64,000 nt of DNA, taken from NCBI RefSeq assembly GCF_007827695.1, contig NZ_VITA01000003.1, positions 372,001-436,000 of the forward strand. Direction: 5' to 3'. The stretch comes from Sinorhizobium medicae (GTDB lineage: Bacteria; Pseudomonadota; Alphaproteobacteria; Rhizobiales; Rhizobiaceae). Each line of letters begins with the position of its first letter. The stretch's first letter is position 1. The notes under the pieces are model-generated. The model did not search any database, was not told the origin of the DNA, and saw nothing but the letters and a program-made list of their open reading frames with translations. A program made the translations under genes and the position numbers. Positions 28,472 through 39,333 of the stretch are shown here, piece by piece.

Positions 28472-29027
28472 AGGTCAGGACTTCTTGCGCCAGGCCGAGG
28501 ATGCCGGAAGCCGGGACGGGGCCGAAGTAGCGAGAGTCATAGGAGCTGGCGAACCGCGAGTGCAGGAAGACGTAGTTTGCCGGCACAATTCCGCCGGGGA
28601 ACTCGGTCATAGGTCGCCCCTGTCCGTCTCGTTGCGCTAGACCGGAGGAGGGAATCGGATGGCCGTTCACCGAGACGCCGACGCAGACGTCGACCCGTTG
28701 TCCCGCAACGGCGATGACTGTCTTGATGAGCGGCGCGACGTCGCCAGGACACAACCCGGCGCGAAGGTAACCGCGCCTTCGCGCCTCTTGCATGGCCGCG
28801 GTTTGAGGCGGGCAAACCAAGACGAGATCGCCAACGGCGGCTGGCCGATCCAGTTTGACAAAGCGCCAGAGACCGAGCGGCTCGCTCGGCGTGAGATTGA
28901 TGCGATAGCCACCGAACCAGGCGACCGAGATTGCACCAAGAAAAAGTAAAGGGGCCATCGCCAAGCCAAGGAGGAATGGCGTACGGCGTCGTCTCGTCGG
29001 CGCTGTTTGAAGGAGTGGAATGCTCAT
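28461..29027 (-). CDS. traF: Conjugal transfer signal-peptidase-like TraF
   Basis: S26-family serine protease, 188 residues, that matures and cyclises the TrbC pilin in related plasmids. One membrane helix (about 19-40). Catalytic Ser is in [10 protein letters not shown] and the Lys in [13 protein letters not shown]. Overlaps the traA start of the upstream gene by 4 bases and traB downstream, so translationally coupled. Confidence 0.93.
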   Translation of the reverse strand: MSIPLLQTAPTRRRRTPFLLGLAMAPLLFLGAISVAWFGGYRINLTPSEPLGLWRFVKLDRPAAVGDLVLVCPPQTAAMQEARRRGYLRAGLCPGDVAPLIKTVIAVAGQRVDVCVGVSVNGHPIPSSGLAQRDGQGRPMTEFPGGIVPANYVFLHSRFASSYDSRYFGPVPASGILGLAQEVLTYAP

Positions 29028-32000
29028 CTCAGCGAGAGCCCCTGGCCCTTGCTCAGGCGCAATGTTTCTGAAAGCTTCAAGGCCTCGGTCGTGCGCTCAT
29101 GGGCACTGAGTTGCTGCACCGTGCGCATTGCTTTCCATGCCGATTCGACTTCCAGCCTCTGGCCCGGATTCATGCCTGCCGTGACCGACGTGAAGGTGTC
29201 TCCGTTTGTGTCCCTGGCGCTCAGTGGAAGGAAGGTGCGTTTGCCGAAGCGCGCGTCGACCGCATTTGCGAATCCGTCGAGTTCAGCTTTCACATGCCGG
29301 TCGGCGCGTGCGAACTCGAGCGCAGCGGAAAGATCATTGCGGTCAATGGCATCACGCACGCGCTCCAGTATTTGCCGGGCGCCTGGAGAGAGCGCCGGGA
29401 TGTCGATCGCTACCTTGCGGCGGGCTTCCAATTCCTCGGCCCGGTAGCGTCGTTCGGCGCTGCCGCGCTGACGCATGTAACCATCGAGGCTCTGGACCAG
29501 AGCCGGAACGTTGCGTTCCGCCCTCTCGCGGTCCTGCCTGTCGGCGCGGCTTGCGAGCAAACCAGTCTTGCCTTTAAGTGCACCGTAGCTGTCCGGCTGC
29601 GTGGCGATTTTAGAGAGCGTCGCTTTGGCGACGGTCTCGTCCTTCAGCATGACGTCGATGTTCACCGCCTTGAACGCGGCTGCCGGATGCGCATAGACCA
29701 GATGGAAGCGGGTCGACACATCGTCCCACTGCTTCTTCAAGCCGGGGTCTGCTGCGAGCTTGTCGGCGACTGCTTGCTCCACCGATTCCGGATGTGTCGC
29801 GATACCGGCAACCATGGGCCTGGTCTCCTTGCTCCTTTGCGAGTTGATTGGATTGGTGCCGGCGGCGAGCCCGAGCTTGCGGCCGATCCGAACGAGACGG
29901 TGAGCCAGATCGGCAAGCCTGGAGCTCTGCCGGGCCGTCCAGGCGAGCCGGTCGCGAGCGATCGTACGGGCGACATTGAGGAGGTGCAGGCCGCGGGCTT
30001 CGGCGAAGCGTAGCGCCTGCCGATAAAAGGTGGCCTTCTCGTAATCGAGCGTGGTTTCCTTCGAATTCTTCCGTGACAGAACCTGGATCAGTCCGCCGGC
30101 CCTGGCAAAGGATCGGGCGCCGTAATAGACGTCGAGATTGTCGCGGTGACGGGTCATGGCGACATAGACCAGATGCCTGTCGAGGGAAAGCGACGCGAGC
30201 ACCTTCACCCGGTCCACCGTTGCGCCCTGGCTCTTGTGAATTGTGGTGGCATAGCCGTGGTCAAGATTGTTGTAGAAGCGCTGTTCGATGATCACCTGGC
30301 GGTGGTGCTCGCCTTCACCGATTTCCGCGACAACGCGGTTCGGCGAAGCTTCGACGATCTTTCCGAGCATGCCGTTTTTGACGCCGAGCGAGCCTTCGTT
30401 CTTAAGGAAAACGATCTGGTCACCGGCCGCAAAGTTGCGGTTTCCATCCGCGGTTCGGAAAGCAAAGCCTTCGCCAACGATGCCACGCTCGACGAGTTTG
30501 GACCGGGCCATCTCATTGAGCATGCGTACGTCGCGGCGAAGATGAGCGAGGATCAAAGTGGTCTTCGTCGGATCGTAGTCCCGGTTCCAGTCGACGATAA
30601 GGTTCCGCACAGCTTCAGCCTTTAGCTCAGCTCCGATCATCCTGCCGTTGGCACGGTAAGCCTCAACAGCCTTGCCGACATTGCCCCGGGCGAGATCGAG
30701 GGACGCATCGCGCATCCACTGTTCACGCTGACGATAGATGGTTTCGAGCTCGGCATAGCCGATGCGATCGGCGATTGCGCGGAACGCCGCGCCCGCTTCG
30801 ATCGGCTGAAGCTGTTCCGGATCGCCAACAAGGACGAGTTTTGCCCCCGTCCTCGTCGCGGCCTCAATGAAGCATGCCATCTGTCTGGACGCGACCATGC
30901 CCGCCTCGTCGAGAATGAAGACCGTCCCGGCGTCAAGCTGGTTGCGACCTTGGCTCCAACGCAGCTCCCACGCCGACAGCGTGCGGGAGATGATGCCCGC
31001 TTCCTTCTCCAGACCCTCCGCCGCCTTGCCTGCAAGCGCGCCGCCGACCACCCGGTAGCCGGCCGCTTCCCACGCCTCCCGCGCCGCTTTCATCATGGTC
31101 GTCTTGCCCGCACCGGCGCGACCGATTACAGCGGCGATCCGACCGGCTTTCGCAACATGCTCGATCGCCGTTTTCTGTTCGTCCGACAGGCGCGAATGGC
31201 GCGCCAACGTCGTCTCCAGCACCGCTTCCCGAAGCCGATGCGAGGATCGCCTTGAGAGCCAGATCGCACGGTTTGCCATCTCCGCTTCGAGCCGGATCAG
31301 CGCGCGCGTCGTGTATTTTGCCGGAGCCCGGATGCCGGTGGCAAAAGCGGTTCGTTCGCGTTCGAGTTGGAGTGTCTCGGGGCTCTGCAGGATGCGCGCC
31401 ATCAGGCTCCGGAAAACCGCGGGATCGTCAACATAGCGATGCAGGATCTTTGCCACGTCGCGTTCATCGAACACGCTCCTTTCTCGCGTGATCAGGTCGA
31501 GCACGATCTCCGGTCGACGCTGAAGGCGCCGGGCATTCGCGCACCGCAGGTCCTCTTGTAGCTGCAGACGCTCGAGCGAAAGCGTCTTCGCCTCTGCCGT
31601 CGCTTTCCGCTCGATCGCCTTCGTGCCGGCGCCGAGGTGGAGGGTCGGAGCGAGCTCGATACCCTGCTTCTCGAAAGAACGGCCATCGATGCGAATGTCG
31701 AGGCCGGCAAGCGTCAGATGGCGGTTTTGGCAGGCGAACCACCCGTCGCGCAAGGCGTTGAAGTCGTCGAGACTTCCGGCCCAAAGCTCGTAAACAATCT
31801 TGCCGGCGTCATTGCGGATTGGATAGCCGTCCGGCCCAAGGACGGCGACCTTCTTGGCGCCGAAACCCTGTTGCGTCAGGGGCCGCAGCGTCGTCATCAA
31901 GTGGACATGCGGATTGCCCGGCGCGTCGTGATAAACCCAGTCCGCCACCATTCCCTTGGCGCTGATGTGCTGCTCCACGAAGTCACGGACGAGAGCAATG

Positions 32001-32332
32001 TTTTGTGCAGACGTCAGCTCGATCGGCAGCGCGATTGTGACCTCCTTGGCAAGCTGGGCGTCGGAGCGCTTCTCGAAATCCTCGACCTTGTTCCAGAATG
32101 CTTCCGCTGCGTCGGAGACCGAGCGATCGGTGATCATCGACTGCAACCATTCTGGTGCGTTGTCCGGGATGACGAACTCCTCGTGAAGAAGTCCAGTCTT
32201 GCGGGTGTAGTCAATCGTTCGGGCTTCCCGTTGGTACGCCATCTTCGCGCAATGCCGATATGCCGCAGACAGCACTGCGCTGCGGCCGGAGCCACGGGTG
32301 ATGAGGCTGACGGAGAAGTGAGGAACGGCCAC
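29024..32332 (-). CDS. traA: Relaxase/helicase TraA (MOBQ family)
   Basis: 1102 residues. N-terminal MobA/MobL relaxase (1-220): [40 protein letters not shown], and the metal-binding His motif [16 protein letters not shown]. The middle (about 370-740) is a RecD-like helicase with Walker [15 protein letters not shown] and Walker [10 protein letters not shown]. The C-terminal ~350 residues are the charged TraA extension. Nicks oriT, which lies just upstream between traA and traC, and unwinds the plasmid. Starts with GTG. Complete and uninterrupted. Confidence 0.95.
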   Translation of the reverse strand: MAVPHFSVSLITRGSGRSAVLSAAYRHCAKMAYQREARTIDYTRKTGLLHEEFVIPDNAPEWLQSMITDRSVSDAAEAFWNKVEDFEKRSDAQLAKEVTIALPIELTSAQNIALVRDFVEQHISAKGMVADWVYHDAPGNPHVHLMTTLRPLTQQGFGAKKVAVLGPDGYPIRNDAGKIVYELWAGSLDDFNALRDGWFACQNRHLTLAGLDIRIDGRSFEKQGIELAPTLHLGAGTKAIERKATAEAKTLSLERLQLQEDLRCANARRLQRRPEIVLDLITRERSVFDERDVAKILHRYVDDPAVFRSLMARILQSPETLQLERERTAFATGIRAPAKYTTRALIRLEAEMANRAIWLSRRSSHRLREAVLETTLARHSRLSDEQKTAIEHVAKAGRIAAVIGRAGAGKTTMMKAAREAWEAAGYRVVGGALAGKAAEGLEKEAGIISRTLSAWELRWSQGRNQLDAGTVFILDEAGMVASRQMACFIEAATRTGAKLVLVGDPEQLQPIEAGAAFRAIADRIGYAELETIYRQREQWMRDASLDLARGNVGKAVEAYRANGRMIGAELKAEAVRNLIVDWNRDYDPTKTTLILAHLRRDVRMLNEMARSKLVERGIVGEGFAFRTADGNRNFAAGDQIVFLKNEGSLGVKNGMLGKIVEASPNRVVAEIGEGEHHRQVIIEQRFYNNLDHGYATTIHKSQGATVDRVKVLASLSLDRHLVYVAMTRHRDNLDVYYGARSFARAGGLIQVLSRKNSKETTLDYEKATFYRQALRFAEARGLHLLNVARTIARDRLAWTARQSSRLADLAHRLVRIGRKLGLAAGTNPINSQRSKETRPMVAGIATHPESVEQAVADKLAADPGLKKQWDDVSTRFHLVYAHPAAAFKAVNIDVMLKDETVAKATLSKIATQPDSYGALKGKTGLLASRADRQDRERAERNVPALVQSLDGYMRQRGSAERRYRAEELEARRKVAIDIPALSPGARQILERVRDAIDRNDLSAALEFARADRHVKAELDGFANAVDARFGKRTFLPLSARDTNGDTFTSVTAGMNPGQRLEVESAWKAMRTVQQLSAHERTTEALKLSETLRLSKGQGLSLR

Positions 32333-32404
32333 CTCGCTCTGAGCTCCCGATTGCCAACGAGTTCAACGGGTTCGTCGAGAGCGGAGGCGCCGCCACGGCT
32401 GAGA

Positions 32405-32450
32405 GCAAGAACGTCGCCCTGGCGACGTATAATTGCGCCCTTGGATACCG
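32405..32450. other. Origin of transfer (oriT), Q/Ti type
   Basis: In the 255-base gap between divergent traA and traC lies a perfect inverted repeat ACGTCGCC-CT-GGCGACGT (32411-32428) followed by ATAATTGCGCCCTTGGA. The ATTGCGCCCTTG core resembles the nic region of RSF1010 and Ti-plasmid oriTs, where the relaxase cuts next to a GCGCCCT core beside such a dyad. Location and sequence agree; the exact nick has not been shown. Confidence 0.85.
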
Positions 32451-32587
32451 CTCCTTCGGAACGGCCGGGATGATCCACCAAACCATCGCAGTTGGCGATT
32501 GTCGGATTTACAGTAGTGCCTTGCGCCCTCTGATCCGAAAAATGGCTTGCAGAAAGACAAGCTATGTCAGCCAGGGAGACAGACGGA

Positions 32588-32884
32588 ATGAAGAAACCCT
32601 CCTCGAAAATTCGCGAAGAGATCGGCAAGCTCCAGGAGCAGTTGAAACAGGCGGAAACCCGCGAAGCCGAGCGCATCGGCCGCATTGCGCTGAAGGCAGG
32701 ACTGGGCGAAATCGAGATCGACGAGACAGAGCTTCAGGATGCGTTTGAGCATCTCGCAAGACGCTTTCGGGGAGAGCTTGCGGCTTCGATCGGAGGCAGG
32801 AAGCGGGTTGAAGACGGCATACCCAGCACGGCAACAGCGACGGTCGCGTCTGGCGCGGCTCAGGGCGGCCATGGCGAGGTTTGA
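32588..32884 (+). CDS. traC: Conjugal transfer protein TraC
   Basis: 98 residues beginning [20 protein letters not shown], a charged coiled coil, as in Ti TraC; a relaxosome accessory protein. The ATG at 32588 gives the family N-terminus. The last ~30 residues ([20 protein letters not shown]) extend beyond the conserved core. First gene of traCDG, leading away from oriT. Confidence 0.9.
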   Translation: MKKPSSKIREEIGKLQEQLKQAETREAERIGRIALKAGLGEIEIDETELQDAFEHLARRFRGELAASIGGRKRVEDGIPSTATATVASGAAQGGHGEV

Positions 32885-32888
32885 TCGG

Positions 32889-33104
32889 ATGGCGAGAGCG
32901 ATGACATCTGATGCCCGCAAGAAGGACACGCGGGAGAAGATCGAGTTAGGCGGCCTGATCGTCAAGGCGGGTTTGCGATATGAGAAACGCGCGCTCTTGC
33001 TCGGGGCGTTGGTCGAACTCAGCCGCCGGCTGAAGTCCGACGAAGGTGAGCGGGCGCGGTTAATCGCGATCGGCGCGGAAGCTTTTGGCAATGATAGCGA
33101 ATAG
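32889..33104 (+). CDS. traD: Conjugal transfer protein TraD (71 aa)
   Basis: Small basic helical protein, [18 protein letters not shown] then [19 protein letters not shown], matching TraD of Ti plasmids (not the F-plasmid coupling protein). The ATG at 32889 gives 71 residues; ATGs at 32871 and 32901 are alternatives. Overlaps the traG start by 14 bases. Confidence 0.88.
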   Translation: MARAMTSDARKKDTREKIELGGLIVKAGLRYEKRALLLGALVELSRRLKSDEGERARLIAIGAEAFGNDSE

Positions 33105-35010
33105 GATCGGCCTTGCAGTGGCTCCGGTCGTGCTTATGGCATTTCCTGTTATTGGAATGACCGGGTTTGAGCAATGGCTGTCAGCCTTAGGCAAGACGGA
33201 TGCCGCAAGGCTGACCCTCGGCCAGGCCGGTATCGCCGTGCCTTACGTCAGCGCCGCAGCGATCGGCGTAATTTTTCTATTCGCAAGCGCCGGTTCCGCG
33301 AGCATCAGGTTCGCGGGGTGGGGCGCTCTAACCGGAAGCACGGCAACGGTTCTGGTCGCGGCGATACGCGAGACGACACGTCTTGCCGCATTGGCCGCAG
33401 AGGTGCCTGGGGGCAAGTCCGCGGCCTCCTACATCGATCCTGCAACGATGATCGGTGCGGCGGCGGTGCTGATGGCGGGTTGTTTCGCGCTTCGCGTCGC
33501 AATGATCGGCAATGCAGCCTTCGCACCCGCCGAACCGAAACGGGTCCGTGGAAAACGCGCGCTGCATGGGCAGGCCGACTGGATGAGAATGCACGAGGCG
33601 TCAAAGCTCTTTCCCGCTACGGGCGGTGTCATCATTGGCGAGCGTTACCGAGTCGATAAGGACAGCACGGCAGCGCAGCCGTTTCGAGCTGATGATCCGG
33701 AGACCTGGGGCACCGGCGGCAAGTCTCCGCTCCTGTGCTTCGATGGATCGTTCGGATCCTCGCATGGAATCGTGTTCGCCGGATCTGGCGGCTTCAAGAC
33801 AACGTCGGTGACAGTCCCAACTGCGCTCAAATGGGGTGGGGCGCTCGTCGTCCTCGACCCCTCGAGCGAAGTGGCGCCGATGGTCTGTAAGCACCGCAGA
33901 GATGCAGGTCGTTTTATCCGTATCCTCGACCCCAAGGTACCGGAGACAGGCTTCAACGCACTCGACTGGCTTGGTCGCTACGGCGGGACGAAAGAGGAAG
34001 ATATCTCTTCCGTCGCGTCGTGGATCATGAGTGACAGCGGCGGCATGCGCGCCATGCGTGACGACTTCTTCCGTGCATCGGCTTTGCAACTATTGACGGC
34101 GTTGATTGCCGACGTCTGCCTGTCCGGCCATACGGACAGGGAGAACCAGACATTGCGGCAGGTTCGAGCCAATCTCTCGGAGCCGGAGCCAAAACTGCGA
34201 GAGCGGCTGCAGTCAATCTACGACAATTCGGGCTCTGATTTCGTAAGGGAGAACGTCGCCGCATTCGTCAATATGACGCCGGAAACCTTCTCGGGGGTTT
34301 ATGCAAATGCCGTGAAGGAGACCCACTGGCTGTCCTACCCAAATTATGCCGCACTCGTTTCGGGGTCCACCTTCACGACCGACGCAGTCGCAGCCGGCGA
34401 GACGGATGTGTTCATCAATATCGGCCTGAAGACGTTGGAGACGCATTCCGGCCTTGCGCGCGTCATCATCGGCTCGTTCCTTAACGCTCTTTACAATCGC
34501 GATGGCGCGGCACAGGGCAGGGCACTTTTCCTCCTCGATGAGGTCGCGCGTTTAGGCTACATGCGCATTCTCGAAACCGCGCGTGATGCCGGCCGCAAAT
34601 ACGGCATCACCCTCACGATGATTTACCAGTCGATCGGCCAAATGCGCGAGACCTACGGTGGCCGTGATGCGGCGAGCAAATGGTTCGAGAGCGCGAGCTG
34701 GATCTCTTTCGCTGCCATTAACGATCCGGAGACTGCTGAGTACATCTCGAAGCGCTGCGGCATGACGACCGTCGAGATTGACCAGATCAGTCGCAGTTCC
34801 CAGTCGAACGGATCGTCGCGGACCCGTTCAAAGCAGCTTGCTGCAAGACCACTGATTCAGGCGCATGAGGTGCTGCGAATGCGCGCCGACGAGCAGATCG
34901 TATTCACCGTCGGGAATGCGCCGCTTCGATGCGGCCGCGCCATCTGGTTCCGACGCGACGACATGAAGGCATGCGTGGGAACGAATCGCTTTCAAGGACC
35001 CCTTGGATGA
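33091..35010 (+). CDS. traG: Coupling protein TraG (VirD4-like)
   Basis: Hexameric inner-membrane ATPase that links the TraA relaxosome to the Trb channel. 639 residues. Four N-terminal membrane segments (to about residue 155). Nucleotide-binding loop [17 protein letters not shown] and Walker [15 protein letters not shown]; the C-terminal region has [13 protein letters not shown]. Start at the ATG giving [10 protein letters not shown]; an earlier in-frame ATG is 6 bases upstream. Ends as ATGA with a short open frame. Confidence 0.95.
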   Translation: MIANRIGLAVAPVVLMAFPVIGMTGFEQWLSALGKTDAARLTLGQAGIAVPYVSAAAIGVIFLFASAGSASIRFAGWGALTGSTATVLVAAIRETTRLAALAAEVPGGKSAASYIDPATMIGAAAVLMAGCFALRVAMIGNAAFAPAEPKRVRGKRALHGQADWMRMHEASKLFPATGGVIIGERYRVDKDSTAAQPFRADDPETWGTGGKSPLLCFDGSFGSSHGIVFAGSGGFKTTSVTVPTALKWGGALVVLDPSSEVAPMVCKHRRDAGRFIRILDPKVPETGFNALDWLGRYGGTKEEDISSVASWIMSDSGGMRAMRDDFFRASALQLLTALIADVCLSGHTDRENQTLRQVRANLSEPEPKLRERLQSIYDNSGSDFVRENVAAFVNMTPETFSGVYANAVKETHWLSYPNYAALVSGSTFTTDAVAAGETDVFINIGLKTLETHSGLARVIIGSFLNALYNRDGAAQGRALFLLDEVARLGYMRILETARDAGRKYGITLTMIYQSIGQMRETYGGRDAASKWFESASWISFAAINDPETAEYISKRCGMTTVEIDQISRSSQSNGSSRTRSKQLAARPLIQAHEVLRMRADEQIVFTVGNAPLRCGRAIWFRRDDMKACVGTNRFQGPLG

Positions 35011-35147
35011 TCAAGCTGGTAACGTATCCTTCTTCTGCTGCGGGCGATTTCGGTCGTGTGACGGCGTTGGCGATGGACAATCTCCGCCTCTTTGAAGGCA
35101 TCCCATATTGCCGCGCACGTTCGCCGGACCCTTGGCTGGACTCGTGA
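35007..35147 (+). CDS. Short frame coupled to traG, doubtful
   Basis: 46 codons starting at an ATG that overlaps the traG stop (ATGA): [20 protein letters not shown] then ALAMDNLRLFEGIPYC. The coupling is suggestive, but the protein is short, ends abruptly and is not recognised. It may be the truncated head of a longer ancestral gene whose body has been lost; the next 250 bases hold nothing convincing. Confidence 0.3.
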   Translation: MIKLVTYPSSAAGDFGRVTALAMDNLRLFEGIPYCRARSPDPWLDS

Positions 35148-35398
35148 GGTGAAACGGCCGTGAGAGGTGGGGCGCTAAAGACCGATCATAAACAATTTGG
35201 TCTCGGTACTTTCCGCCGAATTCCTCGACCCTGCTCACGGGGCAGAGCGCTGGTTGCGCCCGCCTCGTAAAAGTTTTTTGGCAGAGTGGCGATGCTGAGG
35301 ATGCGTAATCAGGTGGTTCTAGCTTGACCACCTGCATTGATGAAGTTGCCGAGTCAGGACCAGAGGCGGCAACACCCGACGTCAATGGTGGGAGCATC

Positions 35399-36310
35399 CT
35401 ATCGGGAAATGCACGCCGAAAATAGCGTTGCCGGGACTTCGCGGCTGTCGGCATCGGTCACGAGCAGAAGCTCCAGGACCTCACCTTGGAGCCGCGCGTG
35501 AATGCCCTCTACCTTGTGTGTCCCTTCGATCCGGTCAAAAGAAAGGAGACGACCACGGTCATCGATGATACCGATGCCAGCGCCGACACAGGGGCCGTCA
35601 TGAAATGCATCCTCTGTGTCCTCCGCCACCGCGCTGAAGACCATGTCTCCATTGGATAATGCCGCGGCATCCGTGAACCCGAACGGAGTTCCTCGGATGG
35701 TACCGAGATCGAACCGCTCGATCGCAATCGGCGTCATGGAATTGGCTCGCTCGCTATCAAGACCGTCCAAAACCGCCGAAAGCGAGTAACGAATGACGGC
35801 ATTGTCGATATGCCGCTTGTTGCCACGCTGAAACAACCGCAGCTCCTGTCCAGCCACGACCGCACCTTCAATATTGACCTGAGGAAATTCCGCCGCGAGC
35901 GGATCAAGAATGAATGAGAGGTCGACAATTCTTGGAGCGGTGCATACGGTGCCGCACGCGTCGAGCCCGAGCAAGACACCCCTTTTTCGATTGGACCTTG
36001 ATCCTGAACCAATGGCGAGGAGAGCGCCAAAAGAAAGATCACTGTAAGGGGGAATGAGGGTAAGTGCTTCCAGGTCGGGCTTCTGTTCCTTCCGCTCGTC
36101 ATGCGACTGGGGCAAGACGCCGTCAAACAAGCGGATCAATCCACCTGGTCCGGAACTACGAACGGGAAAGACACCAAGGTGCAGGTCGTCATCCGTAATC
36201 ACATACATTGCCGCTTCGTGGCAAACGAGCCCGCTAGCGGCGCTTAAGTGTACGGGGCGAGGGGAGTCCGCCTCTACGTCGAGATCGCGTATCTTCTCGA
36301 GCTTGATCAT
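35399..36310 (-). CDS. Hypothetical protein, DUF6929-like (SdiA-regulated/beta-propeller type)
   Basis: 303 residues, no signal peptide or membrane helix. Repeating short beta-rich stretches with GLVCHEAAMYVITDDDLHLG, GFTDAAALSNGDMVFSAVAE and GTHKVEGIHARLQGEVLELL suggest a beta-propeller-like protein; the pattern fits the DUF6929 family. Enzymatic role unknown. Stands alone between traG and a decayed zone. No clear ribosome site before the ATG. Intact. Confidence 0.65.
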   Translation of the reverse strand: MIKLEKIRDLDVEADSPRPVHLSAASGLVCHEAAMYVITDDDLHLGVFPVRSSGPGGLIRLFDGVLPQSHDERKEQKPDLEALTLIPPYSDLSFGALLAIGSGSRSNRKRGVLLGLDACGTVCTAPRIVDLSFILDPLAAEFPQVNIEGAVVAGQELRLFQRGNKRHIDNAVIRYSLSAVLDGLDSERANSMTPIAIERFDLGTIRGTPFGFTDAAALSNGDMVFSAVAEDTEDAFHDGPCVGAGIGIIDDRGRLLSFDRIEGTHKVEGIHARLQGEVLELLLVTDADSREVPATLFSACISR

Positions 36311-36504
36311 GGAAAGCTGATGCGTCCTCTTAAATACCGGTCGATGGTGAGCGTTCTTCGACGAAGCTTGGCAGTGCGCCAGCGTACCTCGTGCTCGTGC
36401 AATTCTTCAAAAGTATGAATCGATCCATGCTGATTGATTCATAAGTGTCGTGGACGTAACCGCCGGGATCAACGATTCTCATCGCATGATGTCAAACCGA
36501 TTAC

Positions 36505-36725
36505 CTCAATTGAACGCCTAGATGCTACCAAGAATATTGCACGCTACTATGCATTTCGCTTGAACCAAACCTGTTCGGCGACTCTTGCGGAATTGGGCAG
36601 GATTGGAGCGAAGGGACAGATGATGGTTCATCACTTCGGCCGAGAGGAGGAAGCGGTTCGATTGTTTCTGGATCCCCGCCGAAAGAAGCGGCGGCCCGGC
36701 TTTCGTCCTCCGACCATGAAATTGG
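36505..36725 (+). pseudogene. Remnant of a WGR-domain protein gene
   Basis: The frame ERLDATKNIARYYAF switches, in the next frame, to ISLEPNLFGDSC, then to NW, then back to GRIGAKGQMMVHHFGREEEA followed by VRLFLDPRRKKRRPGF. Joined, this is a WGR domain (Trp-Gly-Arg motif from TGG|GGC|AGG, missing one G here). At least two frameshifts break a single small gene of about 80-90 residues, common in rhizobia. Confidence 0.7.
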
Positions 36726-37187
36726 ATTGGGGGAGAACCTGCAAGTCCCCTCCCACACCCCCGTATGTACACTTTCGTTCCAGGCGTCCTAAGAGGTGGC
36801 CTGCCCTGCCCTCTTGGAAGAAGGGTTCGCGCTCGATCCTGCCCTTCTGTTCGGCCATGGTGATAATCAGCTCGGCCGGGGCCAGTTCAAACCAGACTTG
36901 ATCTCGCCCGATCAGCCCCGCAGCCGTGGCACTCGGTAGCTTGATGCGAGACTCGTGAGGAGGCAGGTTCATGCATCGTCTACGGGACCGCCGGCGGGCT
37001 GGGAGCCGAGTGGGCCAGCATCTTGGGAGGAACCACTCGCACTTGAGGCGGGCCATCGCCAATGCGACGGCCCGGTCTGAGAACGCGCTTTGCTTCGCTG
37101 CGCATCTAAAAGAGCCGAAAACCGGCCGGATGCCTTTACCTTCTTAGAAGGAGGATAGGCCCCGCCTTGCGGCGGAGCCTGTTCTCC
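36726..37187. other. Gene-poor stretch
   Basis: About 460 bases with only shadow-quality frames. A minus-strand frame around 36960-36790 (MNLPPHESRIKLPSATAAGL) could be the relic of a gene, but I do not recognise it. Confidence 0.35.
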
Positions 37188-37499
37188 TCAATCCCGGTTC
37201 GGGCGGGACCAGATGAGTTGGAGGCCTTCTTCTCCATCGACTTCGGCGAGCGTCGCGTAGATCGGAGCCGGGAAGCTAGGGTCATCGAGCTTGACCGAGA
37301 GGTAGTCGCGATCGCTCTCGCTGGAGCGCTTCTGCCAGGCGGCGCCAAGTTCAACGGAACCTGCGTAGATGCGGAAGTGCGGGCCCTTGTCCGAAGGAGT
37401 TTCGACGCGAACGATGCGAGCCTTGACGTTGAGCGCGAGGGTGCGGATCGAGCCGGTGAAGCCGCTTTCGGTGGATGTGAAGGTGCCGATGGTTGCCAT
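37188..37499 (-). CDS. DUF736 family protein
   Basis: 103 residues starting [20 protein letters not shown], the hallmark of DUF736, a compact beta-rich cytoplasmic protein frequent on rhizobial plasmids and next to ardC-like and conjugation genes. Ends [17 protein letters not shown] lies upstream; a second ATG two codons earlier is possible. Function unknown. It is the only intact gene between the DUF6929 gene and the XRE gene at 38685. Confidence 0.88.
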   Translation of the reverse strand: MATIGTFTSTESGFTGSIRTLALNVKARIVRVETPSDKGPHFRIYAGSVELGAAWQKRSSESDRDYLSVKLDDPSFPAPIYATLAEVDGEEGLQLIWSRPNRD

Positions 37500-37899
37500 T
37501 GTCATGTTCCTTTCGCTGTTTCGGGCCACGCCCTTCGCGGCCTCGATGGCTGTCGAAGGACCGGGGACGATCGGACCGCACCCCGAAGGGGCCAGAACGA
37601 AGTGGAGGGCGGCGGCGAGCGGCTTTCTTTAATCGCGAGGAATGCGAACTAGTTCGCAGGGGAAGAAAGTTGCGGAACGCCGTTGCGGGAGAACGATCGA
37701 GGCTTGAGCCGTTCTCCGGTCAGACATGCCTCATCGAGCCCGCAGGAGGAGCGCCGGCAACAGTGAAGAGGATGAGCATGCCAATGGCGATGCCCGCCCT
37801 TCAATTGCATCGTGGGATACGGCTCTCAATGGCCGAACAGTTGCTGCTACTAACATCGAGGGCATAGTACGGCTGTGCCAACTTTGCCGAACGACGGGC
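37500..37899. other. Intergenic/decayed stretch
   Basis: 400 bases between DUF736 and the nucleotidyltransferase remnant. Contains the DUF736 promoter region; no gene supported. Confidence 0.35.
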
Positions 37900-38370
37900 C
37901 GAAAGCATCGGCGCCAATTTGGAGTGCCCCAACTAAGATGCCGCCGCGCACATCAAACGGACAGGGCAAAGCTCGTCGCGTTCGTGAACTCCAAGAACTA
38001 CCCGTGTGGACTTCCTGACGAAGAATAAGGGATCGGATGAACATACGAGCAAACCGTCGCCCTTGCCTGCACTCGGTGGTGCGTCGGCGGAAAACCTGCA
38101 ATTCGTCGATTACCTGATCTACGAGCCTGTGAGAACTGTCCTGCTGCACAGGGAAGGCGTGAGCGTGCTTGTCCCCGCGCCCGAACGGTATGCCGTTCAC
38201 AAACTTATTGTCGCCAGCAGGAGGCTCGCAGACGCGCTCGGACGGGCGAAGACCCGGCAAGGCGAGATTTTGACTAACGTATACGAGGAGGCATGGGAGA
38301 GGGGTCATCGTGGCAGGAGGCCATCCGACAAGGGATTGCGATGTTGCCTAAAGCGGGAACTGCCATGATC
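37900..38370 (+). pseudogene. Remnant of a GSU2403-family nucleotidyltransferase-fold gene
   Basis: Frame A: HQTDRAKLVAFVNSKNY; then shifted frame B: VDFLTKNKGSDEHTSKPSPL, LPALGGASAENLQFVDYLIY, EPVRTVLLHREGVSVLVPAP, ERYAVHKLIVASRR and EEAWERG; then frame C: WQEAIRQGIAMLPKAG. These consecutive pieces match the C-terminal half of GSU2403-family nucleotidyltransferase-fold proteins as I know them. Two frameshifts and a missing N-terminal half make it non-functional. Confidence 0.7.
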
Positions 38371-38641
38371 GTCAACAGGCTTCCGAACCCATACGCCCCT
38401 GACGGCCCCCTCGCCAGCGTCGTTGGCAGGCGCCGATGATCCTCCTGAAAATAGGGGAGCTGTCGTAAAGGGTACGCGGTAACGTGAGGCGGACCGGACG
38501 CGGAGGACGGCGAGCCGCTGCGCCTATCGGCGCGCTTCTCAGACCGAAGGCCGTTGCGGGATGACGGTGGCCACATGTCGGCATGACCGCAACAGTTCAA
38601 AGAGAGGTTTCGAGAACGCGCTGCAACGTCATCTGCAGAAC

Positions 38642-38658
38642 ATACTCTGTAGAGGAAT
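38642..38658 (+). promoter_or_regulatory. Shared promoter/operator element, copy 1
   Basis: ATACTCTGTAGAGGAAT, 16 of 17 bases identical to the element at 57193, each ending 27-28 bases before the ATG of an XRE gene. CATACT could serve as a -10 box. Likely bound by the XRE protein(s), by analogy with controller proteins. Confidence 0.6.
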
Positions 38659-38684
38659 GCTCTGCGATCAGCGCTCATCCTTTT

Positions 38685-38909
38685 ATGAATATTCGGGACA
38701 TTTTCGCGCTCAACCTGCGCACGTTGCGACACGCCCGAGGCTATTCGCAAGAAGAATTGGCGGACCGCGCCAACATTCATCGAACCTATGTCAGCGCACT
38801 GGAGCGATGCCAATACAGCGCAACCATCGATATGGTTGCCAGTCTGGCAAAGGTTCTCGGCGTCGACGCCGCCGCCCTTCTGAGATCTAGCCGCGATGGT
38901 ACCGATTAG
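38685..38909 (+). CDS. XRE-family regulator (controller-protein-like)
   Basis: 74 residues, one HTH_3 domain: MNIRDIFALNLRTLRHARGY, then SQEELADRANIHRTYVSALE. Same architecture and spacing as the XRE gene at 57237 (shared motifs SQEEL and HRTY). No Shine-Dalgarno sequence is evident; translation from an upstream codon in the same frame (38583) is not supported by homology. Lies downstream of the shared 17-bp element. No partner gene follows on the same strand. Confidence 0.85.
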   Translation: MNIRDIFALNLRTLRHARGYSQEELADRANIHRTYVSALERCQYSATIDMVASLAKVLGVDAAALLRSSRDGTD

Positions 38910-39327
38910 AGTTCGTTCGACACCGTAAATCGAAACACAGCCTGCGCAGGCTGGGGAGAACGGCCGACAAATTGCCGGCCATTTGGCGGATCAAACCTGG
39001 TTCAAAAAGGCCGAACCCGCCTGATCCATTTGAGGGCCGGACGGGACATGTAAACGATCATTCTTCGACAATTGAAGGCCGTGAAGGTAATCGGCCGCGG
39101 ATTGCGCCTTGGCGGCCGCTGTGATGATCGCGCGCTTGTCGTTCTTCAAAACGGCCAACCAGCTCGCCACATACGCTGCGGTATTGTCACGCGGATCATG
39201 GTCCACTCCGAGATCAGCGCAAAGAAATGATGCCGCAAGCTCGGCGACCAGTTCGTCGGCTGCGTAGGATGCGCTGCCGAATCTTCCGGTGAGATCGCGG
39301 TCGAGTCGGTGCTTTGCACCCGTCCAA

Positions 39328-39333
39328 TGGCCA
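39328..39333. repeat. Target-site duplication TGGCCA (left copy)
   Basis: Second copy at 45043-45048. One copy belongs to the ardC codons for Gly-His; both touch the element ends. The sequence is its own reverse complement. Confidence 0.75.

Noticed and set aside
37136-37160. Putative terminator next to DUF736
   Set aside because: Only a weak pairing near CCTTCTTAGAAGGAGG; too short to claim.
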